Shown: positions 36,107-46,338 of the stretch, piece after piece | Position numbering within the stretch: position 1 is the stretch's first letter | How the letters are laid out: each line of letters begins with the position of its first letter | Assembly: GCF_014595885.1 (NCBI RefSeq) | Contig: NZ_JABUKC010000001.1 | Span: forward strand, 864,815-928,814 | Source: Microcella alkalica | GTDB lineage: Bacteria > Actinomycetota > Actinomycetes > Actinomycetales > Microbacteriaceae | Reading direction: 5' to 3' | DNA length: 64,000 nucleotides | The notes under the pieces: model-generated | Seen by the model: the letters and a program-made list of their open reading frames with translations, nothing else | Databases searched by the model: none | Told to the model about the DNA's origin: nothing | Position numbers and translations under genes: made by a program

Positions 36107-36130
36107 GCGCGCTGCCCCGACCGAGCGCGC
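36107..36130 (+). terminator. Candidate hairpin after the LysM gene
   Basis: GCGCGCT at 36107-36113 pairs with AGCGCGC at 36124-36130 across a 10-base loop. It lies 18 bases after the stop and before the leaderless hisC promoter (TAGCAT at 36166-36171). The loop sequence GCCCCGACCG is repeated once more just downstream. Confidence 0.35.
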
Positions 36131-36178
36131 CGCCCCGACCGGCCAATCGCGCGGTCGCCAGCGCCTAGCATGGGCTGA

Positions 36179-37255
36179 GTGACGTCCCTCGCCGACCTCC
36201 CCATCCGCGACGACCTCCGCGGCCTCACGCCGTACGGCGCTCCGCAGAAGCCCGTGCGCATCGCGCTCAACGTCAACGAGAACACGCATCCCGTGCCGGA
36301 GGAGGTCGTGGCGCACGTCACCTCGGCCGTCGAGCGCGCGATGCGCAGCATCAACCGGTACCCCGATCGCGAGTTCACGCTGCTGCGCGAGCACCTCGCG
36401 GCCTACGTGGGCGAGGGCACGACGCCCGAGCAGATCTGGGCTGCGAACGGCTCGAACGAGATCATCCAGCACCTGCTGCAGGCCTTCGGCGGCCCCGGCC
36501 GCAGCGTGCTCGGCTTCCCGCCCACGTACTCGATGCACGCGATCATCGCCGCGGGTACCGGCACGCGCTGGGTCGCCGCCGAGCGCGACGCCGACTATCG
36601 GCTGAGCCCCGCGACGGCTGCCGCGGCCGTCGAGCGCGAGAACCCGGATCTCGTCTTCCTCTGCGCCCCGAACAACCCGACGGGCACGGCCCTCGGCCTC
36701 GACACGATCGCCGCGGTCTATGAGGCCAGCCGCGGCATCGTCATGGTCGACGAGGCCTACGCCGAGTTCATGCCCGAGGGCGAGCCCTCGGCGCTGAGCC
36801 TGCTCGAGGGGCGCCCGCGCCTGGTGGTCTCGCGCACCATGAGCAAAGCCTTCGCCTTCGCCGGCGGTCGCCTCGGCTACCTGGTCGCCGATCCGGCGAT
36901 CGCGGATGCCCTCCGCCTTGTCCGGCTGCCCTACCACCTCTCCGCGCTCAGCCAGGCGGCCGCGGTCGCCGCACTCGAGCACGCGCCGGCGATGCTCGCG
37001 ACGGTCGGAGCGATCCGCGAGCAGCGCGACCGTCTGCTTGTCGAGCTCGCTCGACTCGGCTACGCGCCGCACGAGAGCTGGGCGAACTTCGTGCTGTTCG
37101 GCGGCGTCGACGACCCGCGCGCGACGTTCGAGTACCTGCTCGCGCACGACATCCTCGTGCGCGACGTGGGCATTCCGCACCACCTCCGCGTGACGGCCGG
37201 CACCGAGGCCGAGACGACGGAGTTCCTCGAGGTGCTCGGTAGGATGAACCGGTGA
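36179..37255 (+). CDS. hisC: Histidinol-phosphate aminotransferase
   Basis: HisC is a PLP-dependent transaminase that makes histidinol phosphate from imidazole acetol phosphate. The 358-residue product has [14 protein letters not shown], the cofactor region [10 protein letters not shown] and VDEAYAEF, and Lys223 in [14 protein letters not shown]. The GTG at 36179 follows TAGCAT by seven bases, so the mRNA is leaderless. It opens a histidine operon; the stop overlaps the hisB GTG (GTGA). hisD, often the first gene of such operons in actinobacteria, is not upstream. Confidence 0.96.
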   Translation: MTSLADLPIRDDLRGLTPYGAPQKPVRIALNVNENTHPVPEEVVAHVTSAVERAMRSINRYPDREFTLLREHLAAYVGEGTTPEQIWAANGSNEIIQHLLQAFGGPGRSVLGFPPTYSMHAIIAAGTGTRWVAAERDADYRLSPATAAAAVERENPDLVFLCAPNNPTGTALGLDTIAAVYEASRGIVMVDEAYAEFMPEGEPSALSLLEGRPRLVVSRTMSKAFAFAGGRLGYLVADPAIADALRLVRLPYHLSALSQAAAVAALEHAPAMLATVGAIREQRDRLLVELARLGYAPHESWANFVLFGGVDDPRATFEYLLAHDILVRDVGIPHHLRVTAGTEAETTEFLEVLGRMNR

Positions 37256-37857
37256 CTTCACCGCGCACCGCCGAGCTCGTCCGTGAGACGAGCGAGTCGA
37301 GCATCCGTCTCGCGATCGACCTCGACGGCACCGGCCGCTCCTCGATCTCGACGACCGTGCCGTTCTTCGACCACATGCTGACGGCGTTCGCGAAGCACGC
37401 CCTCGTCGACCTCGAGGTCGAGGCGACGGGCGACACCCACATCGACGTGCACCACACGGTGGAGGACACCGGCATCGTGCTGGGCCAGGCCATCGTGCGC
37501 GCGCTCGGTGACAAGTCGGGCATCGCGCGCTTCGGCGACGCCCTCGTGCCGCTCGACGACGCGCTCGCGCAGGCGGTCGTCGACGTCTCGGGCCGGCCGT
37601 ACCTCGTGCACTCGGGGGAGCCGGCGGGCTTCGAGTTCCACCTGATCGGCGGCCACTTCACCGGCTCGATGATCCGCCACGTCTTCGAGGCGATCACGAT
37701 GCACGCGGCGCTCACGGTGCACCTGCGGGTGCTCGCCGGTCGCGACCCGCACCACATCGCCGAGGCCGAGTTCAAGGCCTTCGCGCGCGCCTTCCGCCAG
37801 GCGGTGCAGCCCGACGCGCGCGTGCAGGGCGTGCCGTCGACCAAGGGCGCCCTCTGA
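37252..37857 (+). CDS. hisB: Imidazoleglycerol-phosphate dehydratase
   Basis: HisB dehydrates imidazoleglycerol phosphate using two metal ions. The 201-residue monofunctional product has the metal-binding repeats [21 protein letters not shown], and their second-half counterparts [12 protein letters not shown] and [12 protein letters not shown]. The length is normal. The phosphatase domain of enterobacterial HisB is absent, as in other actinobacteria. The start overlaps the hisC stop, and hisH follows after two bases. Confidence 0.97.
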   Translation: MTSPRTAELVRETSESSIRLAIDLDGTGRSSISTTVPFFDHMLTAFAKHALVDLEVEATGDTHIDVHHTVEDTGIVLGQAIVRALGDKSGIARFGDALVPLDDALAQAVVDVSGRPYLVHSGEPAGFEFHLIGGHFTGSMIRHVFEAITMHAALTVHLRVLAGRDPHHIAEAEFKAFARAFRQAVQPDARVQGVPSTKGAL

Positions 37858-37859
37858 TC

Positions 37860-38498
37860 GTGAGCGCGCGCCCCTCCGTCGTCGTGCTCGACTACGGCTC
37901 CGGCAACATCCACTCGGCCGCGAAGGCGCTCGAGGCCGCCGGCGCCGACGTCGAGATCTCCGCCGACCGCGGCCGCGTGCGCGACGCCGACGGTCTGCTC
38001 GTGCCGGGCGTGGGCGCCTTCGGCGCCGTCATGGCGGCGCTCAAGAGCGTGCGCGGCGACGAGCTCATCGACCGCCGCCTCGCCGGCGGGCGCCCGGTGC
38101 TCGGCATCTGCGTGGGCATGCAGGTCATGTTCGAGCGGGGCGACGAGCGCGGCCTGCTGACCGAGGGCCTGGGGGAGTGGCCCGGCACCGTGACCGAGCT
38201 CGACGCACCCGTGCTGCCGCACATGGGCTGGAACACGGTGGATGCTCCGTCGCAGTCGCGCCTGTTCGAGGGCCTGCACGACGAGCGCTTCTACTTCGTG
38301 CACTCCTACGCCGCGCGCGACTGGAGCCTGGAGGTCACGAACCCGAAGATCCCCGCTCCGGCGGTCACGTGGGCTGAGCACGGCGGTCGCTTCGTCGCGG
38401 CCGTCGAGAACGGCCCGCTGAGCGCGACGCAGTTCCACCCCGAGAAGTCGGGCGAGGCCGGTCTGCGGCTGCTCAGCAACTGGCTGCGCACCCTGTAG
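37860..38498 (+). CDS. hisH: Imidazole glycerol phosphate synthase, glutaminase subunit
   Basis: HisH releases ammonia from glutamine and passes it to HisF. The 212-residue class I amidotransferase has the nucleophile Cys84 in [14 protein letters not shown] and the His-Glu pair in TQFHPEKSG, completing the catalytic triad. The GTG at 37860 lies two bases after the hisB stop. The partner hisF is not in the window. Confidence 0.96.
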   Translation: MSARPSVVVLDYGSGNIHSAAKALEAAGADVEISADRGRVRDADGLLVPGVGAFGAVMAALKSVRGDELIDRRLAGGRPVLGICVGMQVMFERGDERGLLTEGLGEWPGTVTELDAPVLPHMGWNTVDAPSQSRLFEGLHDERFYFVHSYAARDWSLEVTNPKIPAPAVTWAEHGGRFVAAVENGPLSATQFHPEKSGEAGLRLLSNWLRTL

Positions 38499-38605
38499 CG
38501 GTCAGCGGCCCACGAGAAGGGGAGTACGATTCTGTGCTTGTCTGCGGGCCGATCGGGTACCCCACCGCACCATCTCCGCACGAATCCACCTCGAGAAAGA
38601 CAGTC

Positions 38606-39355
38606 ATGAGCGAGTTCTCCCGCATCCCCGCCCTCACCCTGCTGCCGGCGGTGGATGTCGCGGGCGGCAAGGCGGTGCGACTGACGCAGGGCGAGGCCGG
38701 CACGGAGACGGCGTACGGCGACCCGGTCGACGCGGCGCTCGAGTGGGCGAACGACGGCGCCGAGTGGATCCACCTCGTCGACCTCGACGCGGCGTTCGGT
38801 CGCGGCAACAACCGCAAGATCATCCAGAAGGTCGTCAAGGCCACCCCGAAGCACGTCAATATCGAGCTCTCCGGCGGCATCCGTGATGACAAGAGTCTCG
38901 AGGCCGCGCTCGCGACAGGCGCCAAGCGCATCAACCTCGGCACGGCCGCTCTCGAGAACCCCGAGTGGGCCGCCCATGTCATCGCCGAGTACGGCGAGGC
39001 GATCGCGGTCGGTCTCGACGTGCGCGGCACGACGCTCGCCGCCCGCGGCTGGACGGAGGAGGGCGGCGACCTCTGGCAGGTGCTCGAGCGCCTCGAGGAG
39101 GCCGGCTGCGCCCGCTACGTCGTCACCGACGTCACGAAGGATGGCACGCTCAAGGGCCCGAACCTCGACCTCCTGCGCCAGGTCATGGAGCGCACCCACC
39201 GTCCCGTCATCGCCTCCGGCGGGGTCTCGAGCCTCGACGACATCGCCGCGCTGCGCGACCTCGTGCCGCTCGGGCTCGAGGGCGCGATCGTCGGCAAGGC
39301 GCTCTACGCGGGCGCGTTCACGCTGCCCGAGGCGCTCGACGTCGCCGGCAACTGA
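38606..39355 (+). CDS. priA: Bifunctional HisA/TrpF isomerase (PriA)
   Basis: This 249-residue (beta/alpha)8 barrel isomerises ProFAR in histidine synthesis. In actinobacteria without trpF the same enzyme also isomerises phosphoribosyl anthranilate for tryptophan. The catalytic Asp residues are visible in [21 protein letters not shown] and in [16 protein letters not shown]. The ATG at 38606 has only a weak GAGAAAG upstream. TACGAT at 38524-38529 may be a -10 box, which would give a leader of about 70 bases and a promoter separate from hisCBH. The dual activity is inferred from the family. Confidence 0.93.
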   Translation: MSEFSRIPALTLLPAVDVAGGKAVRLTQGEAGTETAYGDPVDAALEWANDGAEWIHLVDLDAAFGRGNNRKIIQKVVKATPKHVNIELSGGIRDDKSLEAALATGAKRINLGTAALENPEWAAHVIAEYGEAIAVGLDVRGTTLAARGWTEEGGDLWQVLERLEEAGCARYVVTDVTKDGTLKGPNLDLLRQVMERTHRPVIASGGVSSLDDIAALRDLVPLGLEGAIVGKALYAGAFTLPEALDVAGN

Positions 39356-39377
39356 TCCGCATGGTGAGCGGCGCCGC

Positions 39378-40142
39378 ATGACCGCGACCGACTCGGCGGG
39401 CCAGCCCTGGGCGGGGCGGTCCTTCACGCCCAACCCCGCGGCGGGCGACGACGGCTCGGCCCCCGGGGCCTTCGTCGAGGGGATGCGCGCCTTCCGCGCC
39501 GGTGAGCTGGCGGCGAGCGGCCTCGTCGACGTCCTCCGCGACTGCCGCTTCCTCATCCCTCTCGTCGCGGTCGCGGGGGAGGAGGGCCTCACCGAGACCG
39601 GGCAGCGCGTCGACAAGACGCAGGAGCTGTCGATCATCACCGTCGCGGGCCCCGATTGCCGCCCGATCCTGCCTGTCTTCTCCAGCGTCGCCGCGATGAC
39701 CCGCTGGCGCCCGGATGCCCGGCCGGTGCCCGCGACCGCGCAGCGAGTCGCCCTCGCCGCCGCGAGCGAGCGCACCGACCGCGTCGTGATCGACGCGCGC
39801 GGCGACGAGCTCGTGCTGCCGCGACCGGCCGTCTGGGCGATCGCCCGCGGCACCGCCTGGGTGCCGGCCCTCGACGACCCCGAGGTGGTCGAGGCCATCA
39901 CGGCTCCGGCCGAGCAGCACGATGGCGTGGTGGCTGTTGCGCTCGTGGGCGGCGACCCGGAGCTGCGCGGCAGCGGGCCGGAGGTCGTCGTGCGCCTCGC
40001 CCTCGAGCCGGGCGTCGAAGGCGAGCGCCTGCGGGAGACGATCGGCGCGATGAGCGCGCGATGGGCATCCGACCCGATCGTCGCGGAGCGCGTCGACGCG
40101 ATCGCGGTGCAGCCGGTCGTGCTGCCCGCGAGCGACGGCTGA
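39378..40142 (+). CDS. SseB family protein
   Basis: This is a 254-residue cytoplasmic protein of the SseB family. The N-terminal SseB domain is seen in RDCRFLIPLVAVAGE and in PVFSSVAAMTRW; a second, variable domain follows. In actinobacteria an sseB-like gene usually follows hisA, as here, 22 bases downstream. No enzymatic function is known. It converges on the DUF1844 gene. Confidence 0.82.
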   Translation: MTATDSAGQPWAGRSFTPNPAAGDDGSAPGAFVEGMRAFRAGELAASGLVDVLRDCRFLIPLVAVAGEEGLTETGQRVDKTQELSIITVAGPDCRPILPVFSSVAAMTRWRPDARPVPATAQRVALAAASERTDRVVIDARGDELVLPRPAVWAIARGTAWVPALDDPEVVEAITAPAEQHDGVVAVALVGGDPELRGSGPEVVVRLALEPGVEGERLRETIGAMSARWASDPIVAERVDAIAVQPVVLPASDG

Positions 40143-40158
40143 CGCCGGGTCGGGCGGT

Positions 40159-40515
40159 CTAGGAGACCGGGCCCGTCCACTTCTCGCCGGGGCCCTGGCC
40201 GGGGGCGTCGGGGAAGGGCGAGGCCTCGCGGAAGGCGAGCTGCACCGAGCGCAGGCCGTCGCGCAGCACGCGCGCGTGGTGGTCGCCGAGCTCGGGCGCC
40301 GAGGCCGTGATGAGGCCGGCGAGGGCGGTGATGAGCTTGCGCGCCTCGGCGAGGTCGATCTCCTCCTCGCCCTGCTCGGAGAGGCCGCACTTCACGGCGG
40401 CCGCGCTCAGCAGGTGCACCGCGACGGTGTTGATGATCTCGACGGCGGGCACCTCGGCGATGTCGCGCGAGGCCTCCGAGCCAAGGTCGGTCGCATCGTT
40501 CAGGGGCTCGCTCAT
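40159..40515 (-). CDS. DUF1844 protein
   Basis: This is a 118-residue acidic cytoplasmic protein of the DUF1844 family: [23 protein letters not shown], then [19 protein letters not shown]. It is a small helical protein of unknown role, commonly found beside infC in actinobacteria. The ATG at 40515 starts the conserved form; frame continuing upstream lies in the infC promoter region. It is divergent from infC, sharing the intergenic region. Confidence 0.85.
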   Translation of the reverse strand: MSEPLNDATDLGSEASRDIAEVPAVEIINTVAVHLLSAAAVKCGLSEQGEEEIDLAEARKLITALAGLITASAPELGDHHARVLRDGLRSVQLAFREASPFPDAPGQGPGEKWTGPVS

Positions 40516-40546
40516 GAGGCTCTCCGGTGTCGAGGGCGGCCGCGGC

Positions 40547-40768
40547 TTTCCGCGGCGGCGCGGGACTGCTACTCTTATGCGGGCTCCGGGGCCAGATCCC
40601 CGGTACGAAAGTGGAGGACTCCTCCCACCCGCGCTTGACCGCTTCACTAGGTTACCGGGTCAGATCACCCCGCTCGATCGGCAGCAGTGCCGGGCGAGGG
40701 CCGCGGGTGAGCACGGCACTGCCGTGCGGAGGATCCTCTTTCGACCACTCACGACAGAGGAGACTCGC
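40547..40768 (+). promoter_or_regulatory. infC promoter and structured leader with mutually exclusive helices
   Basis: TTTCCG at 40547-40552 and TACTCT at 40570-40575 form a 17-spaced promoter, giving a leader of about 185 bases. It can form a CGGCA/TGCCG hairpin (40679-40692) and a GCACGGC/GCCGTGC hairpin (40711-40727). Alternatively GCAGTGCC (40684-40691) pairs perfectly with GGCACTGC (40715-40722), which excludes both. Further on, TCCTCT (40734-40739) is complementary to AGAGGA (40756-40761), the ribosome-binding site itself. This is the layout of a translational switch, and autoregulation of infC-rpmI-rplT by IF3 or L20 is well known in other phyla. Confidence 0.6.
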
Positions 40769-41719
<951 letters not shown>

Positions 41720-41745
41720 TTCCAGCCCACGAAAGAGAGAAACGA

Positions 41746-41943
41746 ATGCCTAAGCAGAAGACCCACTCGGGAGCGAAGAAGCGCTTCAAGCTGACCGGCT
41801 CCGGCAAGGTCATGAAGCAGGGCGCGGGTATGCGTCACAACCTCGAGAAGAAGTCCAGCGAGCTCACGCGCCGCCTGAACAACGAGGTCGTCCTGGCTCC
41901 GGCCGACGCCAAGGTCATCAAGAAGCTCATCGGCAAGAAGTAG
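41746..41943 (+). CDS. rpmI: 50S ribosomal protein L35
   Basis: This is a 65-residue basic protein beginning [20 protein letters not shown] and ending VIKKLIGKK, a textbook L35 at full length. GAAAGAGAG upstream of the ATG serves as ribosome-binding site. It is co-transcribed with infC and rplT, in the order found across bacteria. Confidence 0.97.
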   Translation: MPKQKTHSGAKKRFKLTGSGKVMKQGAGMRHNLEKKSSELTRRLNNEVVLAPADAKVIKKLIGKK

Positions 41944-41975
41944 CCGGCACTAGGAAAGACTGAAGGACACCGAAC

Positions 41976-42362
41976 ATGGCAAGAGTGAAGCGGGCCGTCA
42001 ACGCCCAGAAGAAGCGTCGCGTCATCCTCGAGCGCGCTGAGGGCTACCGCGGCCAGCGGTCGCGCCTCTACCGCAAGGCCAAGGAGCAGGTCACCCACTC
42101 GCTCGTCTACGCCTACCGCGACCGTCGCGCCAAGAAGGGCGAGTTCCGTCGCCTCTGGATCCAGCGCATCAACGCCGCGGCCCGTGCCAACGGCATGACC
42201 TACAACCGCCTCATCCAGGGCCTCGGCCTGGCGGGCGTCGAGGTCGACCGCCGCATGCTGGCCGAGCTGGCCGTCAACGAGCCCGCGGCGTTCACCGCGC
42301 TCGTCAAGGTCGCCAAGGAGGCCCTCCCGGCCGACACCTCGGCGCCGAAGACCGCCGCGTAG
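41976..42362 (+). CDS. rplT: 50S ribosomal protein L20
   Basis: This is a 128-residue protein beginning [38 protein letters not shown], the RNA-binding extension of L20, followed by the globular part ([25 protein letters not shown]). It is needed early in 50S assembly. In several phyla L20 represses its own operon; the leader upstream of infC is the candidate target here. A strong terminator ends the operon. Confidence 0.97.
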   Translation: MARVKRAVNAQKKRRVILERAEGYRGQRSRLYRKAKEQVTHSLVYAYRDRRAKKGEFRRLWIQRINAAARANGMTYNRLIQGLGLAGVEVDRRMLAELAVNEPAAFTALVKVAKEALPADTSAPKTAA

Positions 42363-42377
42363 TCTCGCGTTCCGCTC

Positions 42378-42413
42378 GAAGGCGCGCTCCCGATCCGTCG
42401 GGGGCGCGCCTTC
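42378..42413 (+). terminator. Terminator of the infC-rpmI-rplT operon
   Basis: GAAGGCGCGC at 42378-42387 pairs with GCGCGCCTTC at 42404-42413, and the inner CCCGA/TCGGG extends the stem. It starts 15 bases after the rplT stop and is followed by a mildly T-rich TCGTCGTCC. Confidence 0.75.
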
Positions 42414-42468
42414 GTCGTCCCCGGCGCGGGAGTCGCCCGGCCACGCCGGCGCTGGTTAGCCTGACCGC

Positions 42469-43287
42469 ATGATCGACAACCCGCGCTCGCCGCGCGTGCG
42501 GGCCGCCGCGAAGCTCGCGAAGCGGTCGCAGCGCGCCGAGACGGGGCTGTTCCTCGTCGAGGGCCCTCAGGCGGTCGACGAGGCGGTGCGCACGCGACCC
42601 GACCTCGTGCGCGAGGTCTTCACGACTCCCGCGGCGGAGGAGCGCCACCACGGTCTCCTCGCGCAGGCTCGTGCGGCGGGCATCCGCATCGATCAGGTGA
42701 CGGATGCCGTGCTCGAGGTCATCGCCGACACGGTCACCCCGCAGGGCATGGTGGCGGTGTGCGCGATGATGCCCGCGGGCCTCGACGACGTGCTCGCGGC
42801 CGGGCCGCGCCTCGTGGCGGTGCTGGAGGAGGTGCGGGATCCGGGCAACGCGGGAACGGTCATCCGCGTCGCCGATGCCGCGGGCGCCGATGCCGTGATC
42901 CTGACCGGCTCGAGCGTCGACCCCTTCAACCCGAAGGCCGTGCGGGCCTCGACGGGCTCGCTGTTCCACCTGCCGGTCGTGGTCGGCGTTTCGCTCGAGC
43001 GCGCGCTCGCGGGGCTGCGCGCGGCGGGCGCCCGCGTGCTCGCGGCCGACATCTCGGGCGACGACCTGCTGACGGTGCGCTCCGCGGGCGAGCTCGACGG
43101 GCCCACGGCCTGGCTGTTCGGCAACGAGGCGCGCGGGCTCACCGAGCAGCAGCTCGAGCTCGCCGATCGGGCCGTCATCGTGCCGATCTACGGCCGGGCC
43201 GAGTCGCTCAACCTCGCCACGGCGGCCGCGGTCTGCCTGTACGAGAGCGCCTTCGCGCAGCGGAGCGCGGCCGGCTCCGCGCCGTGA
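42469..43287 (+). CDS. TrmH/SpoU-family RNA 2'-O-methyltransferase
   Basis: This is a 272-residue SPOUT-class methyltransferase. The N-terminal substrate-binding domain (FLVEGPQAVDEAV) precedes the knotted catalytic domain with motif 1 EEVRDPGNAGTVIRVADAAGA, motif 2 WLFGNEARGL and motif 3 VPIYGRAESLNLATAAAV. The target is probably 23S rRNA or tRNA ribose. TAGCCT at 42457-42462 lies six bases before the ATG (leaderless). The stop overlaps the GTG of the response regulator, so the RNA methylase and the two-component system share a transcript. Confidence 0.93.
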   Translation: MIDNPRSPRVRAAAKLAKRSQRAETGLFLVEGPQAVDEAVRTRPDLVREVFTTPAAEERHHGLLAQARAAGIRIDQVTDAVLEVIADTVTPQGMVAVCAMMPAGLDDVLAAGPRLVAVLEEVRDPGNAGTVIRVADAAGADAVILTGSSVDPFNPKAVRASTGSLFHLPVVVGVSLERALAGLRAAGARVLAADISGDDLLTVRSAGELDGPTAWLFGNEARGLTEQQLELADRAVIVPIYGRAESLNLATAAAVCLYESAFAQRSAAGSAP

Positions 43288-43952
43288 CCGTCCTCATCGT
43301 CGAGGACGACGATCGCCTCATGGATGCCCTGCGCGCGTTCCTCCGCCGCGCGGGCTACGACACGGTGAGCGCCGCCGACGCCGCGCAGGCCCTCGATGCG
43401 CTTGGCTCCGACACGGAGGTGGTGCTGCTCGACCTCGGCCTGCCCGACATGGACGGCGTCGAGCTGTGCCGGCTGATTCGCCAGCGCACGGGAGTGCCGA
43501 TCATCATCGCGACCGCGCGCAGCCACGTGCAGGAGCGCATCCGCGGGCTGCGCGCCGGTGCCGACGACTTCGTCGTGAAGCCGTACAACGTGCTCGAGCT
43601 CGTGGCCCGCATCGAGGCGGTCACGCGGCGCTGGCGCTCGGCGCCCGAGCCGGCCGCCGAGCAGGTCATCGACGTCGCGGGCGTGCGCGTCGACCTCGCG
43701 GGCCGTCAGCTGCTGATCGAGGGCGAGCCCGTCGAGCTCACGCGCACCGAGTTCGACATCGTGGCCGCCCTCGCGCGCTACCCGGGCGTGGTGGTGCCGC
43801 GGGAGCGCATCATTCGCGAGGTGTGGCAGACCGACTGGCACGGCTTCAGTCGCTCGCTCGAGGTGCATGTCGGCTCGATCCGCCGCAAGACGGGCCGCAC
43901 CGACCTCATCGAGACGGTGCGCGGCGTCGGCTACCGCTTCGCCGGGAGCTGA
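43284..43952 (+). CDS. OmpR-family response regulator
   Basis: This is a 222-residue two-domain regulator. The receiver has VLIVEDDDRL, the phosphoacceptor Asp50 in VLLDLGLPDMDGVEL, and the conserved Lys in DDFVVKPYNVLELVARI. The C-terminal winged helix (about 125-220) ends EVHVGSIRRKTGRTDLIETVRGVGYRF. It starts within the trmH stop (GTGA), and the kinase gene follows two bases after its stop. A directly repeated GCTCAAG with 11-bp period lies downstream of the operon at 46321-46338 and is a candidate binding site. Confidence 0.95.
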   Translation: MTVLIVEDDDRLMDALRAFLRRAGYDTVSAADAAQALDALGSDTEVVLLDLGLPDMDGVELCRLIRQRTGVPIIIATARSHVQERIRGLRAGADDFVVKPYNVLELVARIEAVTRRWRSAPEPAAEQVIDVAGVRVDLAGRQLLIEGEPVELTRTEFDIVAALARYPGVVVPRERIIREVWQTDWHGFSRSLEVHVGSIRRKTGRTDLIETVRGVGYRFAGS

Positions 43953-43954
43953 CC

Positions 43955-45331
43955 GTGCGCCGTCGCCTCGTCGTGGTCTTCCTCGTCCCGCTCGTCGCGG
44001 TGCTGCTCGTGCTGGGCGGCGCCTACGCCTGGAGCGCCGCCCGCAGCATCCAGCAGGAGCGTCTGGCCGAGCTGCTCGGCGACGTCGCCTACTTCGTGAC
44101 GAGCGCGCGGCAGGCGCTGCGCAGCGGCAGCCCCGATCTGGTCGCGAGCGAGGCGCAGCGCTACTTCGAGGTCTACGGCACGAGCGTGCTCGTGGTCGAT
44201 CGCTCCGGCTCGACGTGGGCGTACGGCGGCGGCGAGCCGCTCGTGCTCGACGAGTCGACCTCGGGGCAGATCGAGCTCGCCCTCGCCGGGCGCCGCGGCG
44301 ACCTGCCGGAGCCCGCCCTGCCGTGGGCGCTCACCGAGTCGGTGGTCGTCGAGCCGGTGCTCGACAACGGCGACGCGATCGGCGCGGTCGTCGTCACGGC
44401 GAGCGTCGATGTCGCGCGCGAGGCGATCCTCGAGCAGTGGGCGGCACTGCTCATCGGGGCGGTGCTCGCGACGGCGATCGGTCTCGTCGTCGTCTCGCGC
44501 CTGGCGACCTGGGTGCTGCGCCCCGTGCAGCGCGTCGACGACGCGATGGAGGCGATCGAGCGCGGCGAGATCGAGGCGCGCATCGACGACGACACGGGCC
44601 CGCCCGAGCTGCGCCGCATGATCCAGCTCTTCAACAGCATGGCGGAGGAGATCGAGCGCACCCTGTCGCGCCAGCAGGAGTTCGCCCTCAACGCCTCGCA
44701 CGAGCTGCGGAACCCGCTCAACGCGCTGCTGGTCCGCGTGGAGTACCTCGCGACGGGCCTCGGTGACGAGTGGCGCGACGACGTGGAGGAGACCCGCGAG
44801 GAGGGGCGGCGCATGACCCGCATCCTCGACACGTTGCTGAACCTCGCCAGGAGCGGCCAGCGCGGCGCCGCCCTCGAGCGGCTCGACGTGGTGGAGCTCG
44901 CGCGCGGTCGGGTCGAGGCGTGGCGGCAGGCGGCGGGGCAGGCGGGCGTGTCGCTCGTGCTCGACGCCGTCGAGCCCGTCCGCGCCGACACCGATCGCAC
45001 GATCCTGGAGAGCGCCCTCGACGCCGTCATCGACAACGCCGTGAAGTTCTCGCCGGGCGGCACGCGCGTGGTCGTCACGGTGCGGGTGGCGGATGCCGCG
45101 CCCGAGATCGTCGTGCGCGACGAGGGGCCCGGGGTCGACACGGAGGAGCTCGCCCGCATCACCGATCGCTTCTGGCGCAGCCCGCGCAGCCGGCAGTCGC
45201 CCGGGTCCGGCCTGGGGCTCGCGATCGCCACCGACCTGCTGCAGTCGATCGGCGGCCGTCTGCGCGTGGAGTCGCCGGAGGGCGGCGGACTCGCCGTGCA
45301 CCTGCGCCTGGCGCGAGGGGAGGCGTCGTGA
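43955..45331 (+). CDS. Membrane sensor histidine kinase
   Basis: The 458-residue product has a transmembrane helix at about residues 5-26, an extracytoplasmic sensor domain of about 130 residues, a second helix at about 165-187, a HAMP linker (LRPVQRVDDAMEAIERGEIEARI), a dimerisation/phosphoacceptor helix with His249 in NASHELRNPL, and an ATPase domain (IDNAVKFSPGG, RDEGPGVD, GSGLGLAIATDLLQ). It should phosphorylate the adjacent response regulator. The stop overlaps the start of a TAXI-type binding-protein gene, so the signal may be a ligand delivered by that protein. Confidence 0.95.
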   Translation: MRRRLVVVFLVPLVAVLLVLGGAYAWSAARSIQQERLAELLGDVAYFVTSARQALRSGSPDLVASEAQRYFEVYGTSVLVVDRSGSTWAYGGGEPLVLDESTSGQIELALAGRRGDLPEPALPWALTESVVVEPVLDNGDAIGAVVVTASVDVAREAILEQWAALLIGAVLATAIGLVVVSRLATWVLRPVQRVDDAMEAIERGEIEARIDDDTGPPELRRMIQLFNSMAEEIERTLSRQQEFALNASHELRNPLNALLVRVEYLATGLGDEWRDDVEETREEGRRMTRILDTLLNLARSGQRGAALERLDVVELARGRVEAWRQAAGQAGVSLVLDAVEPVRADTDRTILESALDAVIDNAVKFSPGGTRVVVTVRVADAAPEIVVRDEGPGVDTEELARITDRFWRSPRSRQSPGSGLGLAIATDLLQSIGGRLRVESPEGGGLAVHLRLARGEAS

Positions 45332-46284
45332 GGGGGCGGCTCCGCAGGGCGGTGCTGACGGCGATCGGCGGGATGCTCGCCCTCGCGTCGCTCGCCGCGT
45401 GCGGCCCGACGCCCGTCGTCGAGCGCTTCTCGATCGCGGGTGGCGGCCCCACCGGCGTCTACTACGCCTTCGGCGAGCGGCTCGCGGTCGAGGTCACCGA
45501 GCGGCTCGGGTCGCAGGCGAGCGTCGATGAGACGAACGGCTCGGTCGACAACCTGCTGCGCATCAGCGAGGGCCGCGCGCTGTTCGGCTTCGCTCAGAGC
45601 GACGTGGCCGCCGACGCGGTGGCGGGGGAGGGAGCCTTCCCCGAGCCGGTCGCGGTGCGCGCGGTCGCCCGCCTCTACGACGAGTACGTGCACGTCGTCG
45701 TGCGCGACGACAGCGACATCGCCGATCTCGCCGAGCTCGCGGGGCGCACGGTCTCGCTCGGCGCGACCGGCTCGGGCGTGAGCTTCGTGGCCGGGCGCGT
45801 GCTCGACGCCGCGGGCCTCGACGTGGCGGCGGTCGACGACCGCGAGCTAGGGCTCGCGGAGTCGATCGCGGCGCTGCGCGACGGCGAGATCGAGGCGTTT
45901 TTCTGGGTGGGAGGCCTGCCGACGCCGGGCCTCACCGAGCTGTTCGCCCAGACGCCGGCGCGGCTGCTGTCGATCGAGCCGACGACCGTCGACCGCGTCA
46001 ACGCGCGGCACGACGGCGTGTACCGCCTCGCCGAGTTCCCGATCGGCGCGTACGGCCGCACGGAGGCGACCGCGACGATGACCGTGCCGAACTACCTCGT
46101 GGTCGCCGAGAGCGCGCCCGACGAGGTCGTGCGCGACGTGCTGCGCGTGCTGTTCGAAGCCCGGTCCGAGATCGCCGCCGATGTGCCGGCGGCGGCGCTA
46201 CTGGACCGCCGGCAGGCGATCTTCACCGACCCCGTGCCGCTCCACCCCGGCGCGATCGCCTCGTACCGCGACGCTCGCGACTGA
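45328..46284 (+). CDS. TAXI-family solute-binding lipoprotein (orphan of TRAP permease)
   Basis: This is a 318-residue protein with signal peptide and lipobox (LASLAAC), so it is exported and lipid-anchored. The mature part starts FSIAGGGPTGVYYAFGERLAVEV and contains RALFGFAQSDVAADAV and GSGVSFVAGRVLDAAGL, the marks of TAXI proteins, the binding subunits of one TRAP transporter class. No DctQM-type permease is in the window. Its start overlaps the kinase stop (GTGA), so it is co-translated with the two-component system and may work as an extracellular ligand sensor. That role is inference. Confidence 0.88.
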   Translation: MRGRLRRAVLTAIGGMLALASLAACGPTPVVERFSIAGGGPTGVYYAFGERLAVEVTERLGSQASVDETNGSVDNLLRISEGRALFGFAQSDVAADAVAGEGAFPEPVAVRAVARLYDEYVHVVVRDDSDIADLAELAGRTVSLGATGSGVSFVAGRVLDAAGLDVAAVDDRELGLAESIAALRDGEIEAFFWVGGLPTPGLTELFAQTPARLLSIEPTTVDRVNARHDGVYRLAEFPIGAYGRTEATATMTVPNYLVVAESAPDEVVRDVLRVLFEARSEIAADVPAAALLDRRQAIFTDPVPLHPGAIASYRDARD

Positions 46285-46320
46285 GCCTCGCGGCCCTCAC
46301 GGAGCACCCCGGGAGCACAC

Positions 46321-46338
46321 GCTCAAGAAAAGCTCAAG
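46321..46338 (+). repeat. Direct repeat GCTCAAG with 11-bp period (candidate response-regulator site)
   Basis: GCTCAAG occurs at 46321-46327 and again at 46332-46338, one helical turn apart, in the same orientation. OmpR-family regulators bind such 11-bp-spaced direct repeats. It lies about 28 bases upstream of a possible promoter for the ABC transporter (TACCGT at 46366-46371) and just downstream of the two-component operon. Confidence 0.5.

Noticed and set aside
40721..40768. GTG at 40721 as the infC start
   Set aside because: It lies in the 3' arm of a hairpin without a ribosome-binding site, whereas AGAGGAG is ideally placed before the ATC at 40769 where IF-3 proteins begin.
45328..46284. 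TAXI gene as part of a TRAP importer
   Set aside because: No DctQ/DctM-type or fused permease gene is present on either side; the neighbours are a kinase and an ABC transporter with its own binding protein.
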